In this document: one piece after another, positions 16,478-25,367 of the stretch
Position numbering within the stretch: position 1 is the first letter of the stretch
Layout of the letters: every line of letters begins with the position of its first letter
Assembly: GCF_011683955.1 (NCBI RefSeq)
Contig: NZ_JAAQPI010000019.1
Location: 41,152 to 105,151 of the forward strand
Length of the DNA stretch: 64,000 bases
Origin: Pseudomaricurvus alkylphenolicus
GTDB lineage: Bacteria > Pseudomonadota > Gammaproteobacteria > Pseudomonadales > Cellvibrionaceae
Direction of reading: 5' to 3'
The notes under the pieces: model-generated
The model's database searches: none
What the model was told of the DNA's origin: nothing
What the model saw: only the letters and a program-made list of their open reading frames with translations
Translations under genes and position numbers: made by a program

Positions 16478-17515
16478 TTAATCGCAGGCGAGGGTACGTT
16501 CGAGCGCTTCGATAATGCGCTCGCGGCTCGGAAAGTATTCCCACTCGAAGGCGTGGGGGTAGGGAGTGTCCCATCCGGTGACGCGTTCGATAGGAGCCTT
16601 CAGACACCAGAAGCATTCTTCTTGCACTTCGGCCACCAGTTCCGCGCCGTAGCCGCTGGTACGGGTGGCTTCGTGGATAATCACGCAGCGGCCGGTTTTC
16701 TGTACCGACTCGGCCACGGTTTCCAGATCCAGAGGCAGCAGTGTTCTTAAGTCGATCAGCTCAGCGTTGATGCCACTGGCTTTGATCGCCGCTTCAGCTA
16801 CGTGCACCATGGTGCCGTAGGCCAGTACGGTGACGTCATCGCCAGGCATAACGGTTGCCGCTTTGCCCAGCTCAATTTTGTAGTACTCTTCCGGTACTTC
16901 ACCGGCGGGGTGAGCGCTCCAGCTGGTGATGACCTTGTTTTCACCACCGTGGCTGTCGCTGCCATGACCATAGAAAGGGCCGTTATAGATGCGCTTGGGT
17001 TCGAAGAACATCACCGGGTCGTCGTCTTCGATGGCGGCGATCAATAAGCCTTTGGCATCGTAAGGGTTGGAGGGCATAACGGTTTTGAGCCCGCAGACAT
17101 GGGTAAAGATACCTTCGGGGCTTTGTGAATGTGTCTGTCCGCCACGGATGCCGCCACCGCTGGGCGCACGCACGGTGACCGGCGCAAAAAATTCACCCCC
17201 ACTGCGGTGACGCAGGCGAGCCAGTTCGCTGATGATCTGGTCAATGGCGGGATAGATGTAGTCGGCAAACTGCATTTCCACAACGGGACGCAGGCCATTA
17301 ACACCCATGCCGATCGCAGCAGCCATAATGCCGCCCTCGGCAATGGGGGTGTCCAGCGCGCGGTGTGAGCCGTATTTTTCGTAGAGGCCTTCAGTGCAGC
17401 GAAATACGCCGCCGAAGTAACCCACATCCTGCCCCATCACCAGTACGTTGGGGTCTTTTTTCATGGTGCAGTCCAGAGCGGAATTGATCGCCTGAACCAT
17501 CGTCATCTTGGCCAT
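16478..17515 (-). CDS. bkdA2: Branched-chain 2-oxoacid dehydrogenase E1 beta subunit
   Basis: 345 residues of the transketolase-like pyrimidine-binding family. MAKMTMVQAINSALDCTMKK and VLVMGQDVGYFGGVFRCTEGL are typical of E1 beta. DTPIAEGGIMAAAIGMG, MQFADYIYPAIDQI and GGIRGGQTHSQSPEGIFTH are conserved, and the C-terminal domain shows HEATRTSGYGAELVAEV. It combines with the E1 alpha chain (3 bases upstream) to decarboxylate branched-chain 2-oxoacids with thiamine diphosphate. Confidence 0.93.
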   Translation of the reverse strand: MAKMTMVQAINSALDCTMKKDPNVLVMGQDVGYFGGVFRCTEGLYEKYGSHRALDTPIAEGGIMAAAIGMGVNGLRPVVEMQFADYIYPAIDQIISELARLRHRSGGEFFAPVTVRAPSGGGIRGGQTHSQSPEGIFTHVCGLKTVMPSNPYDAKGLLIAAIEDDDPVMFFEPKRIYNGPFYGHGSDSHGGENKVITSWSAHPAGEVPEEYYKIELGKAATVMPGDDVTVLAYGTMVHVAEAAIKASGINAELIDLRTLLPLDLETVAESVQKTGRCVIIHEATRTSGYGAELVAEVQEECFWCLKAPIERVTGWDTPYPHAFEWEYFPSRERIIEALERTLACD

Positions 17516-17518
17516 GGT

Positions 17519-18790
17519 CTATACCCCCATCTTTTGACGTTGTTTGCGCAGGTGTGCAGGCATGTCTTTGAAGACATCGTCGAACACGGTTTCCACCGGC
17601 CAGTGGGGGCCTTCGTCGAGGGTGCCGTAGGAGATAGCTTGTTTCCAGTCGGCGGTAACGGAGTCTTTCAGTTCAATAGCCAACGCCTCGTGTTGCTCTT
17701 GGCTCCATTCACCTAAATTGATCAGATGTTGTTTGAGTCGCTCGATGGGATCGCCCAATGGCCAGGCCTGCCCTTCGCCCTTGGCTCGATAACCGTCGGG
17801 GTTGTCACTGGTGGAGTGGCCTTCGGTGCGGTAGGTGAAGTGTTCGATAAAGGTGGCGCCCAGCCCCAGGCGTGCACGTTCTGCAGCCCACTGTGTGGCG
17901 GCGTATACAGCTAGAAAATCGTTACCATCCACGCGCAGGCTGGGAATGCTGAAACCGGTGCCTCGAGCGGCAAAGGTGCTGCCGGCGGCTGCAAACGATT
18001 GGGGCGTGGAAATGGCCCACTGGTTATTGACCACGTTGAGGATAGCCGGGGCGCGATAGGTACTGGCAAACAACAGCGCGTGGTAGACGTCCGCCTCGGC
18101 GGTGCTGCCATCGCCCACCCAGGCGCAGGCGAGGTGGTCTTCGCCTTTGTAGGCGGAGGCCATGGCCCAGCCCACGGCCTGACTGTATTGAGTGGCCAGG
18201 TTGCCGGAGATACTGAAGTAGTTGCCTTCTTTCCAGCTGTAGAACACCGGCATCTGCCGGCCTTTCAGGTTGTCTTTGGAATTGGAAATGCAGTGACACA
18301 TCATGTCCACTACCGGGCGGCCGCGAACAAACAGCAGTCCTTGCTGACGATAAGTGGGGAACAGCATATCGCCGCTCTCCAATGCCATGGCCTGGGAAAC
18401 GGCGATGGCTTCTTCGCCGGTACACTTCATGTAAAAGCTCAGTTTGCCCTGGCGTTGCATGCGGAACATACGTTCGTCGTAGGCGCGTACGTGCATCATA
18501 TGTTTCAGGCCCTGGCGCAGTTGTTCCGGTTTCAGGGCAGGTGCCCATGGGCCTGTCGCCTGGCCCTCATCGTCCAGCACTCTTACCAGGCCATAGGCCA
18601 ATTCGCTGATTTCGGTGGCGGTGCAGTCCAAAGCTGGCTTGCCGGTATCGCCGGCGGCTGGGATCTTCAGGTCGCTGAAGTCTGCCGCTTCGCCCGGACG
18701 TGAAGAGGCCTGGGGTACATACAGTTTGCTTTGGTAGGGGGAAGGGTTTTCGGTCGCGGTCGTGCCGGACTGAGCCTCAGGCTGAGCCAT
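17519..18790 (-). CDS. bkdA1: Branched-chain 2-oxoacid dehydrogenase E1 alpha subunit
   Basis: 423 residues. The thiamine diphosphate motif is clear: CAWVGDGSTAEADVYHALLF through NVVNNQWAISTP. The phosphorylation-loop-like region YRTEGHSTSDNPDGYR is conserved, and FYMKCTGEEAIAVSQAMALE is typical of E1 alpha. The ATG at 18790 is preferred because GGGAG precedes it; the frame stays open to 18949 and an internal ATG at 18841 is also possible. The 80-residue N-terminal extension is rich in Ala, Pro and Ser. First gene of the operon; the upstream region carries AT-rich palindromes. Confidence 0.92.
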   Translation of the reverse strand: MAQPEAQSGTTATENPSPYQSKLYVPQASSRPGEAADFSDLKIPAAGDTGKPALDCTATEISELAYGLVRVLDDEGQATGPWAPALKPEQLRQGLKHMMHVRAYDERMFRMQRQGKLSFYMKCTGEEAIAVSQAMALESGDMLFPTYRQQGLLFVRGRPVVDMMCHCISNSKDNLKGRQMPVFYSWKEGNYFSISGNLATQYSQAVGWAMASAYKGEDHLACAWVGDGSTAEADVYHALLFASTYRAPAILNVVNNQWAISTPQSFAAAGSTFAARGTGFSIPSLRVDGNDFLAVYAATQWAAERARLGLGATFIEHFTYRTEGHSTSDNPDGYRAKGEGQAWPLGDPIERLKQHLINLGEWSQEQHEALAIELKDSVTADWKQAISYGTLDEGPHWPVETVFDDVFKDMPAHLRKQRQKMGV

Positions 18791-19235
18791 CGCGGGGTCT
18801 CCCTTTGGGGCAGGTGGGTTACTTTTGGCAACCGCTGCCATGGTTTTGTTGTTATCCGCCCCGAGATCAGCCGGGGCAGTGCTTAAGGGCCAATCCTTTG
18901 TGGGGCGGCCGGCTGCCTGGCGGGGGTCGCCCGTTTGGCAGAGAGGCAAAAACTATAGCGCAGGTGAGAGGTAAGAATTATTCGTATGTCGGATGAAAAT
19001 GGATTATTTGAGAATAATTTATTCTTCCTGGGTTGGTTTGCGTATCAATAACGCAAGATCGGCTCCTGGTGGGTATTCATTATTCCTGCCGCTGGTCTTA
19101 GGCCCTTAGGTTTTCAATCGAACCGGACTTCCATCTTTTCATAGTCATCTCTCTTCACCATAAAAAGATATATATTTAGAAATATAGGGATTTATTCGAG
19201 AAAATTGAATTGTAACGGAAATAATTGGAATAAAA
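18791..19235. promoter_or_regulatory. Divergent upstream region of bkd operon with AT-rich palindromes
   Basis: Non-coding region between the bkd operon (minus) and the aminotransferase gene (plus). It contains GAATTATTC at 18975-18983 and GAATAATTTATTC at 19012-19024, both perfect palindromes around one base, in the place expected for operator sites of the bkd operon. The stretch from about 19140 is very AT-rich. No gene is seen. Confidence 0.4.
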
Positions 19236-19294
19236 ATAGATTGACATCTAGTAATTGATGGTGTTAATTTCGCCTTACTAGTTTGAAATCTAGA
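19236..19294 (+). promoter_or_regulatory. Promoter and candidate operator of the aminotransferase gene
   Basis: A -35 TTGACA at 19241-19246 and a -10-like TTAATT at 19264-19269 are spaced by 17 bases. The -35 is embedded in the palindrome AGATTGACATCT. A second element, CTAGTTTGAAATCTAGA (19278-19294), follows the -10. The same two blocks recur upstream of the TonB receptor gene at 21718-21765, so a shared regulator, plausibly the TetR protein encoded between them, is likely. Confidence 0.65.
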
Positions 19295-19346
19295 AAGGTG
19301 GGTGGAGTAAGCGCCCGGAGAGAAGAATCTACACATAGGTGCATCT

Positions 19347-20918
19347 ATGAATCATTTCCAGCAGCCTGCAAGGGTAAAAGGCGATGCTTACTTTCGAGGC
19401 GGACGTGTTTTTCGCAAGGCTTCGGCTTTGGTGTCCGATAAAGCTTTTGACTATGCCTGCGCGCGCAAGTGGGCGCCGGATGCCGACTTCAATAATCTGG
19501 CGAGTTTCTACCCATCGGAGGTGGAAAAGTTTGGAGTGATTCCGCAGGACCAGCTGCTAGCGCTATACGAAAAGTATCTGGCGCTGTGGCAAGCCAAGAT
19601 GCCTGAATCAAGTCGGTTGCAGAAGGCGGGTCGAGAAAACATGTTGTGGGGCATCTTTGGCTCTTATCAGAAGGATTGGGAGACGCCGATCTTGCCGTTT
19701 GCCAGCCATTGCATGGGGGGCAAGCTGTGGGATGTGGATGGCAATGAATACATTGACTTGCAGTTTGGCGACACGCCCTCCATGTTCGGGCATGGCCCTG
19801 AAAACCCGGCTATCAAAGCAGCGGCAGAGAGTCTTCTCAATACCGGCATCGATCCCATGATGGGGACCGCCGAGCAGGCGGCCGCCGCCGCTGAGTTGGA
19901 GCGGCATTTTAAACTGCCGGTGTGGATGCATGCACTGACCGCGTCGGATTCCAATCGTTACCTGTTGTCAATCGCACGCTGCGTCACGGGGCGCCCCAAT
20001 ATTGCGATTGCCAACTTTGCTTACCACGGCACCATCGACGAAACCCAGAAGATGATGCCGGAACCGGGAGTGATTTCTCGCTATCACGAAATGCCGCAGT
20101 ATCACGGCGATGTGGATCAAGGTACCCGAATCTTTGTGTGGAATGATCTTGAGTCTCTGGAGCAGTGTCTCAAGAACCGGGATGTGGCGGTGGTAATGAT
20201 GGAGCCTGTCATGAGCAACTTCGGCTGGGCCTGGCCACAGGAGGGGTGGCACGCAGGTGTTCGTGAGTTGACGAAAAAATACGGCACCTTGCTTTGCTAC
20301 GATGAAACTCACACGCTCGGCCACGCCTGGAACGGTTCTGTCGGCGCACAAGGTCTTGAGTTTGATATGTGGTCCTGTGGCAAGGCGATTTCTTCCGGTA
20401 TCCCCGGGGCTGTGTTCGGGATGACACGAGAAATCGCCGACCAGTTAGAGCAGTGGCAGGACGAAGCGGGTTTCTTTGCGGGTGCGGGTTTGGGATTTCT
20501 GGGCAACGCCTTGACTGGCAATACCATGTCCACTACCGCGCTTCGAGTGACCATGCAGGAGGTGATGACGCCTTCGGTATTCGATCCGTTACTCACCAAT
20601 GCGGACTATGTGCGCCAGGGTATGGCGGATATCTTTGAAAAGTATCAGGCGCCTTTTCGATCAGAAATGATGGGCAATCGACTCTGTTTTCACTTTATCC
20701 CGGATCGATGTGAAGACCCGTTAACGGGGATCACGCAAATTGGTTTTGGTGGACTGTTTGAATTTGCGCACGCCTATCTCTGGTATCACGGATTACTGAT
20801 TATGCCGTTCTTCAATATGTTCCTGTTATGCCCCCAGCATAGCCGCGAGGATCTGGATTATTTTCTGCGGGTCTTCGATGACATGATAGCCATTATTATG
20901 GGGCAGAAGCAGGGTTAG
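19347..20918 (+). CDS. Class III PLP-dependent aminotransferase
   Basis: 523 residues, fold-type I, related to the glutamate-1-semialdehyde aminomutase/class III group. The pocket can be followed: GKLWDVDGNEYIDLQFGD, MFGHGPENPAI, the substrate/PLP region FAYHGTIDETQ, the PLP aspartate region LLCYDETHTLGH, and the PLP lysine in DMWSCGKAISSGIPGAVF. An N-terminal extension of about 90 residues precedes the usual core. In a locus with a ureohydrolase and an amidase-like serine hydrolase it may transaminate a released amino acid. Its end overlaps the convergent tetR gene by four bases. Confidence 0.85.
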   Translation: MNHFQQPARVKGDAYFRGGRVFRKASALVSDKAFDYACARKWAPDADFNNLASFYPSEVEKFGVIPQDQLLALYEKYLALWQAKMPESSRLQKAGRENMLWGIFGSYQKDWETPILPFASHCMGGKLWDVDGNEYIDLQFGDTPSMFGHGPENPAIKAAAESLLNTGIDPMMGTAEQAAAAAELERHFKLPVWMHALTASDSNRYLLSIARCVTGRPNIAIANFAYHGTIDETQKMMPEPGVISRYHEMPQYHGDVDQGTRIFVWNDLESLEQCLKNRDVAVVMMEPVMSNFGWAWPQEGWHAGVRELTKKYGTLLCYDETHTLGHAWNGSVGAQGLEFDMWSCGKAISSGIPGAVFGMTREIADQLEQWQDEAGFFAGAGLGFLGNALTGNTMSTTALRVTMQEVMTPSVFDPLLTNADYVRQGMADIFEKYQAPFRSEMMGNRLCFHFIPDRCEDPLTGITQIGFGGLFEFAHAYLWYHGLLIMPFFNMFLLCPQHSREDLDYFLRVFDDMIAIIMGQKQG

Positions 20919-21598
20919 ACCGGCTGCTCTGCCGGTGCCATATGCTTGGGAAAGTAAAGCCGTAAGTAGGCCACCATGGCCTTGCGGGTTTCCTCGGCCA
21001 TGTCATCGGTAATCATGCGATGGCGTTGGTAGGACAGGCCCCAAAGCGCTTCCAGTATTTCGATGGCAAACAGCAATAGCTCTGCGGGATCTGGCACTGA
21101 AGGTACGATATAGAGCTGTCGATAGCTTTCCAGCATGGACTGGGCAATGACCATGTTGCCCTCGGTGTCCACCAGGCGGGAGCGCCAGCTTTGGCCCGGA
21201 CCAAGAAGCAGGTTCAGGGCCGGGGCATTTTGATTCAAGTAGGCGCGGCTGCGTTCTGTGTGGTGAAACAGAATGTCCTCCCAGTCATTCACCAGACTGG
21301 CGTCCACCGGTGCGGCAATGATATCGGCGAATTCCTGGTCGTAGCGTTCGACCAGAGCCACAAAGGCCGCCTGCAGGCTGGGGAAAAAGTGATAGACCGA
21401 GCCCGTGGCCACGCCGGCGGCGTCGGCGACGTCATAAAGGCTGAAATTGTCGATGCCGCGGTTTTCTATCAGTTCATGCACCGTATCCAGGATCTTTTCA
21501 AACTTGGCAATGCCCCGAGCCTGGGTGGGACGACGGAAGTTGTTTTTGTCCTCTTCTGTCCCGGTGGTGGCCAAATCTGACTCTGCTTCGGTGGCCAT
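20915..21598 (-). CDS. TetR family transcriptional regulator
   Basis: 227 residues. The N-terminal helix-turn-helix domain is KILDTVHELIENRGIDNFSL then VADAAGVATGSVYHFFPS, the standard TetR recognition helix. The remainder is a helical ligand-binding domain without recognisable specificity; residues 1-30 are an acidic and polar leader. It lies between the aminotransferase and the TonB receptor, whose promoters share sequence blocks, and is transcribed divergently from the receptor. It probably controls both and itself. Confidence 0.9.
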   Translation of the reverse strand: MATEAESDLATTGTEEDKNNFRRPTQARGIAKFEKILDTVHELIENRGIDNFSLYDVADAAGVATGSVYHFFPSLQAAFVALVERYDQEFADIIAAPVDASLVNDWEDILFHHTERSRAYLNQNAPALNLLLGPGQSWRSRLVDTEGNMVIAQSMLESYRQLYIVPSVPDPAELLLFAIEILEALWGLSYQRHRMITDDMAEETRKAMVAYLRLYFPKHMAPAEQPV

Positions 21599-21892
21599 AA
21601 TGCGTTCCTTATTCGGGTGGCGACAGTATGTTGGTGCTGTTCAGCGCAGAATAACTAATTCCATATCTATAAAAAAGAGCTCTTTTTGCATTTTACAGAC
21701 AAAAAATTCCTTTATTTATAGATTGACATCTTGTTTTATCGGAGTATTCTAGTTTTTATTCTAGAAAAAAATGATATTTCTTCAATTCTAGAGTGAAAAT
21801 TGAATGATTTAAGACTTTAATTAATTTTGAATCTATAAATAAGTGCTCCCTTCATGATGGTTGAGGAGCGCCAAAGCTGGAGAGAATGACAA
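21599..21892. promoter_or_regulatory. Divergent control region tetR / TonB receptor
   Basis: This holds a TTGACA-16 bp-TATTCT promoter for the receptor (21723-21750), the block atagattgacatct (21718-21731) shared with the aminotransferase promoter, and CTAGTTTTTATTCTAGA (21749-21765), which matches the corresponding aminotransferase element at 14 of 17 positions. An 11-bp perfect inverted repeat, ATTTATAGATT (21714-21724) and AATCTATAAAT (21830-21840), brackets the region, and a further TCTATAAA copy lies near 21665. These are candidate TetR operators. Confidence 0.6.
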
Positions 21893-24205
21893 ATGAGAAG
21901 ACATCTACTGATAGCTGCCATTGCCGCCTCAATGGCGTCCCAGGTTCAGGCCAATGAAGGATTTGTTCTGGAAGAGGTGGTGGTGACCGCCCAAAAGAGG
22001 GCTCAGACTCTTAATGATGTCGGCATCGCCGTCAGTGCCTTCAGCGGCGACCAGATGCGTGAATTGGGCATCGGCGGTGCTCTGGATATGGCCAAACATA
22101 CTCCGGGCCTGTATCTGACCGAGGCGGGGGCTTCGGGAATACCCGTGTACACCATTCGCGGAGTGGGTTTTGATGATATCAGCCCCAATAGCAACGGCAC
22201 CGTGGGGCTCTATGTGGATGAGGTCGCGGTGGCTTACCCGGTTATGACCCGCGGCGCTCAGTTTGATGTGGAGCGCATTGAAGTGCTGAAGGGCCCTCAA
22301 GGGGATCTCTATGGCCGCAACAACACCGGCGGTGCGATCAATTTTATCAGTAACAAACCCACGGAAGTATTCGAGGCTGGCATCAGTGTTGATTACGGTC
22401 GCTACGACTATAAAAAGCTGGGTGGTTTTGTGTCGGGCGCGGTAGCCGATGGCCTCAATGGCCGAGTCGCTTTTGAGGCCCAGCGCCAAAGCGAAGGATG
22501 GCAGCAAAACGAACTTAACGGCGATAAGCTCGGTGAAGTGGATACCTTTGCCGGTCGGGTGCTGCTGGACTGGGCCGCCGGTGACAGCGTTAATGTGTTG
22601 TTTAATCTACACGGCAGTCGCGACCAGTCCGACAATCAGGTGGGACAGGCATTCTTTGCGCAGCCCAGCTTCTATGACCCCGCTCTCTGTGGCGAGGATG
22701 CTTGGGGTTGTGCCGCCGGTGGTAAACCCAGAGTGGTGAACGATCAGGACGACAACAATGCCGCTATTTGGGATCAGGGACTGACGCCGTCGCGGGATGT
22801 GGAGACCTGGGGCGGCTCAATTACCGTCAATTGGGATCTGGATCATTTCTCTCTGACTTCGATTACGTCAGTGGAGCGCTTTGAGCGCAGCGAAAGTAAC
22901 GACTGGGACGGGCTGGCTGACGTTCGTTCCCTCAACGAAATGGATACGGAAATCTCCGGCTGGTCGCAAGAGTTGAGGCTGACATCAAGCGGTGCCACAG
23001 ACCTGACCTGGATCGCCGGTGTCTATCTGGCCGGTGATGAGGTTGAGGATCGTCTGTTGTTTGGTTTTGCCGATGCCTCCAATGCCGCCGGTGTCACCTC
23101 TGCTGAAACCCGGTATGAGCAGAACACCGATATACGCGCCCTGTTTGCTCACGCCGAATATGAACTGACCCCGGAGCTGCGGCTTACGCTGGGGGCTCGC
23201 TATACGCACGAGCAGCGCGAGATTGATATTTGTACCTACGATGTCGATGGATCCCTGTCCGGGCTCTATAACTTTTTCGGTTTTACTGAGTCCGACGGTA
23301 CCGAGTTTGAGCCAGGAGATTGTGGCACTTTCAGCAGCGTTGACCTCAATACCGGTGCGGTCGACAACCCGGTAATCAGTGATGAAATCACCACTGAAAA
23401 AGTCACCGGCAAAATCGGACTGGATTATCTGCCCAATGAAGACTGGCTTATTTATGCCAGTGTCGGCACCGGCTTTAAATCCGGTGGATTTAACGGTCAA
23501 CCTTCCAATGGCATTGACACCTATCGTCCTTATCAAGAAGAGGAGTTGCTGGCCTATGAACTTGGTTTCAAAGCCACTTTGCTGGACAGCACCATGCAAC
23601 TCAATGGCGCTGCGTTTCTCTATGATTATCGTGACAAGCAGGTGGGCGATGCCACACCGGACCCGGTATTTGGTTTTCTGACCAAGCTCAAGAATGTGCC
23701 CCGCTCCGAAGTCAAGGGATTGGAGCTGGAGCTGCAATGGCGACCGTTCATGGGGCTGGATGTAAAACTGGCCACTACCTGGCTCGATACCCGAGTGGAG
23801 GAGTTTGATCAAGGCTTTGACTTTAACACCTTTACCAACGGTCTGGATCTGTCGGGCTCGGAGCTTCCCAACGCCGCGCAGTGGTCTTATAACGCGTTGG
23901 TGAGTTACGAGTGGCCGGTGGCCGATGGTCTGGTAATGCGGGCGACCGCGGACTATATGTATACCGATGATTATTACTCTTATCTGTCCAACAACGACGG
24001 CACCGATCTGGTGGAGGATTACCAGGTGTTCAATGCCCGCCTCAGCCTGGGCTCCGATGCCGGTGATTGGGAGTTGTCTCTCTGGGGTAAGAATCTGGGG
24101 GACGAGTTTTACTACGTATCCAACACGGCGGGTAATGACGTATTTACACGCTATACCGGTCAGGGACAAACCTATGGCGTAAGTCTGAATTACAACTTCC
24201 AATAA
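21893..24205 (+). CDS. TonB-dependent outer-membrane receptor
   Basis: 770 residues with signal peptide MRRHLLIAAIAASMASQVQA. A TonB-box-like segment (EEVVVTAQKR) is followed by the plug domain (VYTIRGVGFDD, then VERIEVLKGPQGDLYGRNNTGGAINF) and a beta-barrel that ends QGQTYGVSLNYNFQ with the expected aromatic pattern. This subtype resembles receptors near catabolic genes in alpha- and gammaproteobacteria. Directly followed by an MFS transporter, it probably imports the substrate of the locus across the outer membrane; the ligand is unknown. Confidence 0.93.
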   Translation: MRRHLLIAAIAASMASQVQANEGFVLEEVVVTAQKRAQTLNDVGIAVSAFSGDQMRELGIGGALDMAKHTPGLYLTEAGASGIPVYTIRGVGFDDISPNSNGTVGLYVDEVAVAYPVMTRGAQFDVERIEVLKGPQGDLYGRNNTGGAINFISNKPTEVFEAGISVDYGRYDYKKLGGFVSGAVADGLNGRVAFEAQRQSEGWQQNELNGDKLGEVDTFAGRVLLDWAAGDSVNVLFNLHGSRDQSDNQVGQAFFAQPSFYDPALCGEDAWGCAAGGKPRVVNDQDDNNAAIWDQGLTPSRDVETWGGSITVNWDLDHFSLTSITSVERFERSESNDWDGLADVRSLNEMDTEISGWSQELRLTSSGATDLTWIAGVYLAGDEVEDRLLFGFADASNAAGVTSAETRYEQNTDIRALFAHAEYELTPELRLTLGARYTHEQREIDICTYDVDGSLSGLYNFFGFTESDGTEFEPGDCGTFSSVDLNTGAVDNPVISDEITTEKVTGKIGLDYLPNEDWLIYASVGTGFKSGGFNGQPSNGIDTYRPYQEEELLAYELGFKATLLDSTMQLNGAAFLYDYRDKQVGDATPDPVFGFLTKLKNVPRSEVKGLELELQWRPFMGLDVKLATTWLDTRVEEFDQGFDFNTFTNGLDLSGSELPNAAQWSYNALVSYEWPVADGLVMRATADYMYTDDYYSYLSNNDGTDLVEDYQVFNARLSLGSDAGDWELSLWGKNLGDEFYYVSNTAGNDVFTRYTGQGQTYGVSLNYNFQ

Positions 24206-24217
24206 AGGTTGTTTCCA

Positions 24218-25354
24218 ATGGCTAAACCATTGCTTGCCATGGTCGGTTTGCTGTTTACCGGTGCGTTTATCTTCCTGGTAATGCCGCTCTACGTCGGTGC
24301 CCTGCAAGACTCTGTTGGGCTGGATCACCAACAGAGTGCTCTAATGACAAGCATTGAAATGGTGGGCGTTGTGCTGGCGTCGTTATTAGGATTAGTTGTT
24401 GTTCGTCGCGTCTCATGGGCTGTATTGGGGCGCAATCTGTCGCTGCTGTTGCTCATCGCCAACGGATTCAGTTGGTTGTCCGGGGCGGATTTTCCGGCGC
24501 TATTGTTCAGCCGTCTTATGGCTGGGATAGCCGCAGGCGGATTGGTAGCTCTGTCAATCACTGCCATTGGAGATACCCGTAACCTGGATCGCAATTTCGC
24601 CTTGGCCGTGGTAGCGGAGCTATTGGGGTCCGGAGTTGCATTCAAACTGCTTCCGACTCTGATTGACAGTGGCGGCATTGTTGTCATCTTCGCCAGCTCT
24701 TCCGCGTTGGCGTTGATGGCATTTGCTTTGAGTGGGTGGATGCCGTTAAACGGTCAAGTTGCAGCCAGATCGAATTCGAAGCGAGTATGGAAGCCGGTTT
24801 GGGGGCTGCTGGCTATTGTCGCCTTCTTTGTGGCTCAGTCATCACTGTGGGCGTTTGTCGAGCGTATTGGTCTCGACGCCGGTTTTAATCTGGAGAGTGT
24901 CGCTCAAGCATTGTCATTGTCGATGTTAGCCGGCGCAGCGGGAGCGCTGCTGGCACTGGGGATGCATCGATGGGTTAGCCGTATGTCGATGATGAGCATT
25001 TGCGCGCTTGGGCAGATCATCAGTCTGACAGGGTTTCTGGCGGGTGTTGACTTTACCCATTACCTGTTAGCCGGGATGCTGTTTCAATTTTGCTGGAATC
25101 TGTGGTTGCCCGCTCAAATGGCGATGGTGGCCGATGCAGATACCGGTGGCATTTGGATGCCTTTGGTTGGCGCCTGCCAGGCGATTGGCATTGCGGCAGG
25201 TCCGAGCCTGGTGGTATCCGTATTAGTTCCGGGGTCTTGGACTGCGGTCACCGTCGTATGCGGTGCCTTTATTGTGATGTCATTGTTACTGTTTTCTGTT
25301 CTTAATTTTGCGTCGTCTGGCAAGCCCATCATCGTCTGTTCGCAAATGCATTAA
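24218..25354 (+). CDS. MFS-type transporter
   Basis: 378 residues and about eleven hydrophobic helices, with the major-facilitator-like layout of two halves (LFSRLMAGIAAGGLVALSIT in the first). The start ATG at 24218 has AAAGG about ten bases upstream; a TTG at 24209 is the alternative. It follows the TonB receptor by 12 bases, so the pair probably moves one compound through the outer and then the inner membrane. Substrate unknown. Confidence 0.82.
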   Translation: MAKPLLAMVGLLFTGAFIFLVMPLYVGALQDSVGLDHQQSALMTSIEMVGVVLASLLGLVVVRRVSWAVLGRNLSLLLLIANGFSWLSGADFPALLFSRLMAGIAAGGLVALSITAIGDTRNLDRNFALAVVAELLGSGVAFKLLPTLIDSGGIVVIFASSSALALMAFALSGWMPLNGQVAARSNSKRVWKPVWGLLAIVAFFVAQSSLWAFVERIGLDAGFNLESVAQALSLSMLAGAAGALLALGMHRWVSRMSMMSICALGQIISLTGFLAGVDFTHYLLAGMLFQFCWNLWLPAQMAMVADADTGGIWMPLVGACQAIGIAAGPSLVVSVLVPGSWTAVTVVCGAFIVMSLLLFSVLNFASSGKPIIVCSQMH

Positions 25355-25367
25355 TTGGGAGTTTTTA

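Noticed and set aside
22985..24331. 448-codon minus-strand frame opposite the TonB receptor
   Set aside because: No recognisable domain; the plus-strand frame is a clear TonB receptor, so this is an antisense shadow of a GC-rich gene.
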